Source: an uncultured Pelagibacteraceae bacterium
GTDB lineage: Bacteria; Pseudomonadota; Alphaproteobacteria; Pelagibacterales; Pelagibacteraceae
Length of the DNA: 64,000 bases
Assembly (NCBI GenBank): GCA_902556265.1
Contig: CACDVM010000001.1
Coordinates: 1-64,000, forward strand
Reading direction: 5' to 3'
Positions 56,801-64,000 of the stretch are shown piece by piece. The notes beneath the pieces were generated by a model that was given only the letters and a program-made list of their open reading frames with translations, was not told the DNA's origin and did no database searches. A program made the translations under genes and the position numbers. The first letter of the stretch is position 1. Each line of letters begins with the position of its first letter.

Positions 56801-57955
56801 TTAATTTAGTAATCTTTTATACTCTGAATAAGTAGAAAAACACATTTTTTCAACATTAAATTTCTTTATTATATTTTTTCTGCCTTCTTTACCAAGTAAT
56901 TCTAAAGATGTTTCATCCATTGTTATAGCGCGAATAATTTTTTCACTCAAAGATTTTGAGTCTCCAGATTCAAACAATAAACCAGTTTTTTCGTTTATTA
57001 TTGTTTCATTTGATCCACCAATATTGCTAGCTATTATAAGTTTTTCCATTGATTGTGCTTCAACAGCAACTCTTCCAAATGCTTCTGGTTCTATTGAGGG
57101 CGATATTACTATATCTGAAACTTTGTATGCCAAAGCCATATCATTACAATGATCGATAAATTTAATTTGATTAGTTAAGCGATATTGTTCAGTTAAACGA
57201 ATTAATTTCTTTTTATACAAATTTCTACCTTGATCACTTCCTAAAATAACTACATGAAAAGCTTCATAACCTAATTCAATTTTTACTAAATTCAGTGCTT
57301 CTATTAATAACTCTTGTCCTTTCCAAGAAGTTAATCTTCCTGGAACTAAGATAATTTTTTTTTCTTTATTAATTTCCCATTTATCTAGAAGTTTTTTTTC
57401 ATCAATATCTAATTTTGTTGATGAGTCAAAATAGTCAACATTAATTCCTCTAAAAATTACAAGGAATTTATTTTTGACTTTTAAATACTCAGAATAATTT
57501 TCTTTTATATGAGAAAAAATAAAATTAGATCCGGCAATTATTAAATCTGATCTAACCATGACAGAATTATAAAATTTTTTTAATTTTCCCCTAAAATTAT
57601 AAGTGCCATGAAATGTTGTAACAAATTTTCTATTTGTAAACTTTGTTGCCAACAAACAAGACCATGCAGGAGCTCGACTTCTGGCATGAACAATAGAAAT
57701 ATTATAAAATAAAATAATACCAATGAGAATTATTGAATTTACAAAAATTAATATGGGGTTTTTGCTATGAACAGGTAATCTAATTAATTTTACTTTTTCT
57801 TTGTCTATATATTTAATTAATTCACCACCACTTGTTACAATAAAAGATTTGCATTTATTCTCTGGCAAATAATGAGCTATGTCGTAACAGCCCGTTTCAG
57901 CACCTCCATAACCTAATTTTGGTATTACTTGCAAAACTTTTATATTAGACGACAT
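56801..57955 (-). CDS. Glycosyltransferase family 4 protein
   Basis: A GT-B enzyme of 384 residues. The start VLQVIPKLGYGGAE with its glycine loop, ARSRAPAWS, FHGTYNFRG, VPGRLTSWKGQELLIEAL and the donor site SIEPEAFGRVAVEA (E-x7-E) are typical of GT4. It probably adds a sugar to LPS or another envelope glycan. Its stop directly precedes the thrS start, so it is likely co-expressed with thrS. Confidence 0.9.
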   Translation of the reverse strand: MSSNIKVLQVIPKLGYGGAETGCYDIAHYLPENKCKSFIVTSGGELIKYIDKEKVKLIRLPVHSKNPILIFVNSIILIGIILFYNISIVHARSRAPAWSCLLATKFTNRKFVTTFHGTYNFRGKLKKFYNSVMVRSDLIIAGSNFIFSHIKENYSEYLKVKNKFLVIFRGINVDYFDSSTKLDIDEKKLLDKWEINKEKKIILVPGRLTSWKGQELLIEALNLVKIELGYEAFHVVILGSDQGRNLYKKKLIRLTEQYRLTNQIKFIDHCNDMALAYKVSDIVISPSIEPEAFGRVAVEAQSMEKLIIASNIGGSNETIINEKTGLLFESGDSKSLSEKIIRAITMDETSLELLGKEGRKNIIKKFNVEKMCFSTYSEYKRLLN

Positions 57956-57996
57956 AAGATTAGATTATATAATAATAGATAAACTAATAAACTTTA

Positions 57997-58743
57997 ATGA
58001 CAAAATTCAATTACTTAAAATTAACTAAAACAAAAAAGATCAGATATTTGGTACATATGGAAAAAAACAGTCCATACATTGTTTTTTTACATGGATTTAT
58101 GTCAGATTTAGAGGGTAAGAAACCCAAGGCATTTTTTGGTTTTGCAAAAAAAAATAAATTTGGATTCCTCGCTCTTGAATATTCTGGTCATGGAAAATCC
58201 TCAGGTAAATTTACAAACGGTAACATCTCAAAATGGACCAATGAAACATATTTATCAATAAAAAAAATTGTTAAAAAAAATAAATTTATATTAATTGGTT
58301 CTAGTATGGGAGCATGGATTTCTTTAAATCAATTCAAATTTTTTAAAAAGCAAATCGTAGGTTTTTTAGGAATTGGTTCTGCACCTGAGTTTTTAGAAAA
58401 CTTAATGTGGAAAAAATTTACAAAAAAAATGAAATTAGAAACTATTCAAAATGGTATTTATAATCTTAAACATGGAGATTATATTTATCCAATAACTCTT
58501 CAATTAATAAAAGATGGGAGAAAAAATAAAGTTTTAAACAAAAAAATAATGTCTAAAATTCAAGTTACTATGATACATGGTCAAAAAGATGAAGTTGTAC
58601 CAGTTTCTTATTCTAGAAAAGTTCTAAAAATTTTTAAAAAAGCTAAAAAAAAATTGATTATCGTAAATAATGGTGATCACAGTTTATCTTCAACTAAGTG
58701 GTTAAAATTAATTCAAAAACAGCTTAAGTTAATTATTAACTAA
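57997..58743 (+). CDS. Alpha/beta hydrolase
   Basis: A 248-residue hydrolase with LHGFMSDLEGKK (oxyanion region), the nucleophile elbow GSSMGAW (Ser103), an acid in GQKDEVVP and the catalytic His in GDHSLSS. It resembles small carboxylesterases, including animal ABHD10-like proteins. The substrate is unknown. It is divergent from the GT4 gene with a 41-base gap and overlaps the end of gltB by eight bases. Confidence 0.85.
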   Translation: MTKFNYLKLTKTKKIRYLVHMEKNSPYIVFLHGFMSDLEGKKPKAFFGFAKKNKFGFLALEYSGHGKSSGKFTNGNISKWTNETYLSIKKIVKKNKFILIGSSMGAWISLNQFKFFKKQIVGFLGIGSAPEFLENLMWKKFTKKMKLETIQNGIYNLKHGDYIYPITLQLIKDGRKNKVLNKKIMSKIQVTMIHGQKDEVVPVSYSRKVLKIFKKAKKKLIIVNNGDHSLSSTKWLKLIQKQLKLIIN

Positions 58744-61700
58744 CTTCTTTTATACTTGATTTGAGTGTTATTGGATTTTCAAGTTTATCTATCATCTCTT
58801 TTGGACAAACTTGAATAAAATTTTTAATCTCCTGATCAAAATTTAAAATTATATTTTTTGATATTGATGAATTTGTTTCTTTAGAATGCTCTAAAACTAG
58901 TTTTTTCAAAAGATTTATCCAATATTCTGTTTCTATAGTCTGCCAAACAACTGACTCTTGATTTACTTTTTTTTCAAATTCTTTTGATTTATCATAAATA
59001 AATGCCATACCACCAGTCATACCAGCTGCAAAATTATCTCCTACTTCTCCAAGAATTACAACTGTCCCACCAGTCATATACTCACAACCATTTGAGTCAC
59101 ATCCTTCAACAACTGTTGTTGCTCCAGAGTTTCTTACTGCAAACCTGTCTCCTGCTTGACCCGCAGCAAAAAGTTTTCCAGAAGTAGCACCATAAAGGAC
59201 TGTATTTCCAATGATTGTATTTTCATTAGAAATTAAATTACTTTCATCAGAAAGTTTGATTGCAATAGTGGCACCTGATAATCCCTTTCCAACATAATCA
59301 TTTGCATCTCCCTTAAGGCATAATTTTAAACCTTTCGCAGAAAAAGCACCAAAAGACTGTCCTGCAGATCCCTTGAAATTAAGAGTAAGAAAATTTTCAT
59401 CTAATTTTTCATAGCCATACTTTTTATAGAGATGGTGTGAGATTCTTGTACCAACTGCTCTATTAGTATTTTTAATAATAAATTCTTTTTCAATTTTTTC
59501 GGAATTGTCTAAAGATTTCTCTATTTCTGGCCAGATTTCTTGGTCCAATGTTTCTGGTACTTTGGTTATTTCCTGAGACTCACAATATCTTTTATTGTCA
59601 CCTGGATCTGCCTGAACAAATAAAGGATTTAGGTCTAGGTCATCTAGATTTGGTGAAGCTTTATTAACTTGCATCATTAAATCTGTTCTTCCTATAATAT
59701 CATTTAGTGATTTAAATCCTAATTCAGCTAAAATTTCTCTTACTTCTGTTGCTATAAAAGTAAATAAGTTAACAACTTTATCTGGAGTACCAGTGAATTT
59801 TTCTCTTAATTTTTCATCTTGAGTACAAACACCAACTGGACAAGTGTTTGAATGACATTGTCTCACCATTATACATCCCATTGCTACTAAAGCAGTTGTT
59901 GCAACTCCATATTCTTCTGCACCCATCATTGCAGCAATAACAACATCTCTACCAGTTTTAATGCCACCATCAGTTCTCAAGGTAACTTTATGTCTTAAAT
60001 TGTTTAGTGTTAAAACTTGATTGGCCTCTGTTAAACCCATCTCCCAAGGTATTCCAACATATTTCACACTAGTTTGCGGAGTCGCTCCTGTTCCTCCATT
60101 ATGTCCTGAAATCAAAATAATATCAGCTTTCGCTTTAGCTACACCTGCAGCAATTGTTCCGATACCAGATGAAGCGACTAATTTAACCCCAATTCTTGCC
60201 TTTGGATTTATCTGTTTTAAGTCATAAATTAGTTGTGCCAGATCCTCTATTGAATAAATATCATGATGTGGTGGTGGAGAGATTAATGTTACTCCTGGAG
60301 TAGAATGTCTTAATCTTGCAATTTCTTTCGTTACTTTAAAACCTGGTAGCTGACCACCCTCTCCTGGTTTTGCTCCTTGGGCCATTTTAATTTCTATTTC
60401 ATTACAATTATTCAAATAATTTACAGTTACTCCGAATCTAGCTGATGCAATTTGTTTAACTCTAGAATTTGCATTGTCACCACCTTCCATAATTTTGAAT
60501 CTTTCTGCATCTTCACCACCTTCACCACTACAAGAAGCTCCTTTAATTCTATTCATACCAATTGCTAATGTTTCGTGAGCTTCTTTAGATAAAGCGCCGT
60601 GAGACATACTTCCGCTACCAAATCTTTTTAATATTTTTTCAATTGGTTCAACTTCAGATATTTTTATTGATGGACCTAGTTTCTTTTTTCTAAAATCGAC
60701 TAAATCTCTTAGATTAATTGGTGGCAAATTATATATACCTTCAGCATACTTCTTGTATGCCTCATATGAATTCGATCCTACGGCACTTTGCAATAAATGA
60801 ATGAGTCTTCCTTGATATTGATGTGTCTCTCCATTTTTTCTGTATCTGTAGATACCTCCTATTGGTAATATAGTTTCTGTACTTTCAAAAGCTTCTTTGT
60901 GAATTTCTCTTATTTTTTTTTCAATTCCAACTAAACCGATTCCTGAAATTTTCGATGTGACTCCAGGAAAATAGTCATCTACAACTGTTCTGCTCAATCC
61001 AACAGTTTCAAAGTTACATCCACCTCTGTATGAACTTAAAACAGAAATTCCCATTTTAGACATTATCTTTAATAAACCAGCATTAACTGAGTTTATATAG
61101 CGATTTACACACTCATCAAAACTATATTGACCAAAAAGTTTTTTTTCAAATCTCTGATATAAACTATCAAAGGCTAAATATGGATTTACTGTTGTAGCAC
61201 CAACTCCAATCAATGTAGCAAATGAATGCGTATCTAAAGCTTCACCAGATTGAACATTAATTGAAACATATCCTCTTAATTTTTTTTGTATTAAAAATGT
61301 ATTAATAGCTCCAACACACAACAACATTGGCATTGGCAATCTTTCAGAGCAAAGGTCTTTATCACTTAGAATTAATTGAGTAACACCTTGCCTGACAGCA
61401 ATCTCAGACTCTTTTTGAATTCTTTTAATGGAATCTGCTAAATTTTCATCTTGTGAAAAAGAGCAATTTATAGTTACTGAATTTTTGCCAAAAAAATTAA
61501 TAAACTTAGTAAATTGTGAATTTGACAAAATAGGACTATTTAAAACATAAATATTCTCTTTAGTTAAAGTATCAAAATCAAGAATATTTCCTAAGTTTCC
61601 AAATCTAGTTTTTAAACTCATCACTTTATTTTCCCTCAATGAGTCAATTGGTGGATTTGTTACTTGGCTAAAATTTTGTCTAAAAAAATGATAAAGTGGC

Positions 61701-63241
61701 CTGTACTTATCAGATAACACTGCCAAAGGGGTATCGTCACCCATTGAACCTGTTGCTTCTTTTGCATCTTCTGCCATTGGATGCAAAATGAGTTCTAAGT
61801 CTTCCAAGCTAATTCCAAAACTATATTGTCTTCTTCTTAAATTTTCTCCATCAAAATTATGTTTTTCATTATTGATTGGTAATTTTTCATCTAAATCAAT
61901 TATTTGAGAATTAAAATGTTTAAACTCTTTTGCTAAATAATCTTTAATTTGACTATTAGAAAAAACTTTTCCTTTTTCGATTCTAACTCCAATTATCTCA
62001 CCAGGACCTAATCTACCTTTTGTTAAAATTTTTTTTTCGTTTAGTTCTATCATTCCTGTTTCTGAACCAGCAAAAAGCATTTTATCTTTTGTTATTGAAT
62101 ATCTCAAAGGTCTAAGACCATTTCTGTCATTCGCAGCTATAACCCATTCATTATCTGTGGCAGCTATAGCAGCAGGACCATCCCACGGTTCCATTGTGCT
62201 ATTTAAAAAATTAAATAATTGTTGATGACTTTTTGAAAGGGTCTTATTTTTTTTTGACCATGCATCAGGTACCAACATCAATTTTGCTAATGGTGCTGAT
62301 TGACCAGATTTATTTAATAATTCGAAAACGTTGTCTAAAGCTGCTGAGTCTGAGACACCTTTTTGAATTACTGGTTTTAAATTTTCTACATCATCAAAAA
62401 GTGGGCTACTCATTTCTTGCTCATGAACTTTCATCCAGTTTTTATTCCCTTTATAAGTATTTATTTCACCATTATGTGCTACGGCTCGAAATGGTTGAGC
62501 TAAACTCCAGCTTGGTGCTGTATTAGTTGAAAATCTTTGATGGAAAATTGCATATCTCGATACAAATCTTTTATCTCTAAGGTCTAAATAAAAGTCAGAT
62601 ATTGCCTCTGCTAAATATAGACCTTTATAAATTATAGATTTTGAACTTATTGAACAAATATAAAAGTTATTTAATGAAGCCTCAAAAGCTTTATTTTCAA
62701 TTCTTTTTCTTGTTTCATAAATTTTTCTTTCTAAATTTTTATCTAACAGATTTAAATCATTAGATTTAAATAGAACCTGGATAATTTCTGGCATAGTTTG
62801 AAGAGCTTTTTCACCCAAAATTTTTGGATTCACTGGTACCTGACGCCAACCATATATACTAAAATTGTTTTTGGTTAATTCACTCTCAACAATAGTTTTG
62901 CAATTTTCTTGAGCTGAATAATCGTTTCTAGGTAAAAAAATCATTCCTACACAAATCTCAGAGTTATCATAATCGTGTCCTGTGACTTGAATTTTTTCTA
63001 TAAAAAAATCTTTAGGAATTTCAACATGGATTCCAGCTCCATCTCCTGTTTTACCATCTGCATCGACTGCTCCTCTGTGCCAAACAGCTTTTAAAGCCTC
63101 AATTCCATATTCAACGACTGATCTAGATTTTTTTCCTTCTGTAGATGCAATTAAACCAACTCCACAAGCATCATGTTCCATTTCTTTTGAGTAAACGTAA
63201 TTTTGTGTTAGTAAATCTAAATTCTTTTTATAATTTTCCAT
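58736..63241 (-). CDS. gltB: Glutamate synthase (NADPH) large subunit
   Basis: Makes glutamate from glutamine and 2-oxoglutarate. The 1501-residue protein starts with a short propeptide before the amidotransferase nucleophile Cys26 (DACGVGL). The central and FMN domains follow (GGEDAERF, GAKPGEGGQLPG, ISGHNGGTGATP), then the 3Fe-4S cysteines in MVRQCHSNTCPVGVC, and the C-terminal beta-helix with repeated G-x-x-G-x-x-x-G (VGKGLSGATI, GNTVLYGATSG). It overlaps gltD by one base. Confidence 0.97.
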   Translation of the reverse strand: MENYKKNLDLLTQNYVYSKEMEHDACGVGLIASTEGKKSRSVVEYGIEALKAVWHRGAVDADGKTGDGAGIHVEIPKDFFIEKIQVTGHDYDNSEICVGMIFLPRNDYSAQENCKTIVESELTKNNFSIYGWRQVPVNPKILGEKALQTMPEIIQVLFKSNDLNLLDKNLERKIYETRKRIENKAFEASLNNFYICSISSKSIIYKGLYLAEAISDFYLDLRDKRFVSRYAIFHQRFSTNTAPSWSLAQPFRAVAHNGEINTYKGNKNWMKVHEQEMSSPLFDDVENLKPVIQKGVSDSAALDNVFELLNKSGQSAPLAKLMLVPDAWSKKNKTLSKSHQQLFNFLNSTMEPWDGPAAIAATDNEWVIAANDRNGLRPLRYSITKDKMLFAGSETGMIELNEKKILTKGRLGPGEIIGVRIEKGKVFSNSQIKDYLAKEFKHFNSQIIDLDEKLPINNEKHNFDGENLRRRQYSFGISLEDLELILHPMAEDAKEATGSMGDDTPLAVLSDKYRPLYHFFRQNFSQVTNPPIDSLRENKVMSLKTRFGNLGNILDFDTLTKENIYVLNSPILSNSQFTKFINFFGKNSVTINCSFSQDENLADSIKRIQKESEIAVRQGVTQLILSDKDLCSERLPMPMLLCVGAINTFLIQKKLRGYVSINVQSGEALDTHSFATLIGVGATTVNPYLAFDSLYQRFEKKLFGQYSFDECVNRYINSVNAGLLKIMSKMGISVLSSYRGGCNFETVGLSRTVVDDYFPGVTSKISGIGLVGIEKKIREIHKEAFESTETILPIGGIYRYRKNGETHQYQGRLIHLLQSAVGSNSYEAYKKYAEGIYNLPPINLRDLVDFRKKKLGPSIKISEVEPIEKILKRFGSGSMSHGALSKEAHETLAIGMNRIKGASCSGEGGEDAERFKIMEGGDNANSRVKQIASARFGVTVNYLNNCNEIEIKMAQGAKPGEGGQLPGFKVTKEIARLRHSTPGVTLISPPPHHDIYSIEDLAQLIYDLKQINPKARIGVKLVASSGIGTIAAGVAKAKADIILISGHNGGTGATPQTSVKYVGIPWEMGLTEANQVLTLNNLRHKVTLRTDGGIKTGRDVVIAAMMGAEEYGVATTALVAMGCIMVRQCHSNTCPVGVCTQDEKLREKFTGTPDKVVNLFTFIATEVREILAELGFKSLNDIIGRTDLMMQVNKASPNLDDLDLNPLFVQADPGDNKRYCESQEITKVPETLDQEIWPEIEKSLDNSEKIEKEFIIKNTNRAVGTRISHHLYKKYGYEKLDENFLTLNFKGSAGQSFGAFSAKGLKLCLKGDANDYVGKGLSGATIAIKLSDESNLISNENTIIGNTVLYGATSGKLFAAGQAGDRFAVRNSGATTVVEGCDSNGCEYMTGGTVVILGEVGDNFAAGMTGGMAFIYDKSKEFEKKVNQESVVWQTIETEYWINLLKKLVLEHSKETNSSISKNIILNFDQEIKNFIQVCPKEMIDKLENPITLKSSIKEVS

Positions 63242-64000
63242 TAAGCTACTTTTGATTTTTTTATTTCAATATTTTCTAAATAAGTTTTCATAGCTGCGGC
63301 TGCATCTCTACCATCTTTAATAGCCCATACTACTAACGAAGCTCCTCTAACAATATCTCCTGCAGCAAAAACCCCTTTTAAATTTGTTTCCATCGTATCA
63401 AAGTCAGTTTTAATCGTTCCCCATTTTGTAACTTGTAATTCTTTTGTATCAAATAAATATGGTAGATCTTCTGGATCGAAACCAAGGGCTTTAATTATCA
63501 TATCAGCTTTAATTTCAAATTCTGATCCTTCTTTAATTTGAGGTCTTCTTCTACCTGAGTCATCAGGTTCACCTAACTGAATTTGATCAACAATTAAATT
63601 TTCAATTTTATTTGTACCTTTAAACTCTTTGGGGCTCGACAACCATACAAATTCAACACCTTCCTCTTCTGCATTTGCTACTTCTCTAGCTGATCCTGGC
63701 ATATTTTCTTTATCTCTTCTGTAAAGACATTTAACTGATTTTGCTTTTTGTCTTACTGAAGTTCTAACACAATCCATGGCAGTATCACCACCGCCAATGA
63801 CAACAATGTCTTTTCCCTCAGCATTTAATATGCCTTTATCAAATAACTCAACTTTATCTCCTAAACCTTTTCTATTTGATGCTGTTAAAAATTCCATGGC
63901 TGGAAAAATATTTTCTAAATCATTTCCAGGTAATTCTATTTCTCTAGGTTTATAAACTCCTGTAGCAATCAAAATTGCATCATGTTTTTTTCTCAATTGA
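63241..64000 (-). CDS. gltD: Glutamate synthase (NADPH) small subunit (N-terminus outside window)
   Basis: The C-terminal 252 or so residues of the FAD- and NADPH-binding subunit that feeds electrons to GltB. Visible are DAILIATGVYKPREIELPG, the NADPH site VVIGGGDTAMDCVRTS, ALGFDPED and the second FAD segment GVFAAGDIVRGASLVVWAIKDG. The reading frame continues past the right edge, so the iron-sulfur N-terminus is not seen. It precedes gltB with a one-base overlap. Confidence 0.96.
   Translation of the reverse strand, partial: QLRKKHDAILIATGVYKPREIELPGNDLENIFPAMEFLTASNRKGLGDKVELFDKGILNAEGKDIVVIGGGDTAMDCVRTSVRQKAKSVKCLYRRDKENMPGSAREVANAEEEGVEFVWLSSPKEFKGTNKIENLIVDQIQLGEPDDSGRRRPQIKEGSEFEIKADMIIKALGFDPEDLPYLFDTKELQVTKWGTIKTDFDTMETNLKGVFAAGDIVRGASLVVWAIKDGRDAAAAMKTYLENIEIKKSKVA

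Noticed and set aside
62233-62526. A 97-codon plus-strand frame opposite gltB
   Set aside because: It lies wholly inside gltB, has no ribosome site and its sequence looks like reversed coding DNA.

Overview
The window looks like a piece of a Pelagibacterales (SAR11, Candidatus Pelagibacter-like) chromosome. The DNA is strongly A+T-rich, the proteins are rich in Lys, Ile and Asn, intergenic gaps are mostly under 150 bases, and many genes overlap by 1 to 47 bases. Gene order matches known alphaproteobacterial blocks: trpF-trpB-trpA-accD-folC, murA-DUF2948-hisD-infA, rpmH-rnpA-yidD-yidC, argB-nucleotidase-dapD-dapE-truA-fmt-def, and bolA-J protein-cobS-cobT. The tRNA-His has no G encoded at position -1 and has A73, which is an alphaproteobacterial trait. 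There are no insertion sequences, phage genes, CRISPR arrays or rRNA genes. No gap without a gene exceeds 300 bases.

Layout. 1-9832 (+): end of a probable lptA, lptB, aroA, rpsA, ihfB, pyrF, trpFBA, accD, folC. 9829-13438 (-): a DNA-processing operon of rmuC, a RecB-type nuclease, sbcB and trxA. 13469-13600 (+): a probable small membrane protein. 13586-16780 (-): tRNA-His followed within a few bases by hisS, hisZ and hisG. 16952-21380 (-): cspA with its terminator, tRNA-Phe, infA, hisD, a DUF2948 gene, murA, dcd and two small basic proteins. 21481-22280: tRNA-Thr (+) and a VTT membrane protein (-). 22368-29774 (+): rpmH, rnpA, yidD, yidC, argB, a HAD phosphatase, dapD, dapE, an HDAC-like hydrolase and a SET-domain protein. 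29757-33895 (-): truA, fmt, def and an exported protein with a small membrane partner. 33953-39129: aroK, aroB, bolA (-), a J-domain protein, cobS, cobT. 39126-42466 (-): a RegB-type kinase and gyrB. 42622-48391: a small surface-glycan block around tRNA-Ser. 48391-57955 (-): lepA, pheT, pheS, rplT, rpmI, infC, thrS and a glycosyltransferase. 57997-64000: a hydrolase (+), gltB and the start-less end of gltD (-).

The genes serve amino-acid synthesis (Trp, His, Lys/DAP, Arg, aromatics, glutamate), translation, envelope building (Lpt, MurA, YidC, glycans) and DNA maintenance.

The points most worth following are these. TrpA and TrpB have changed together at the residue pairs that carry allosteric signals in the Salmonella enzyme. 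tRNA-His forms the 5' leader of hisS. An HDAC-like and a SET protein are inserted together into a conserved block. cobS-cobT are present with no other B12 gene in view. Two tRNAs have non-canonical T-loops. Three small proteins had to be found by eye because they are under 60 codons.
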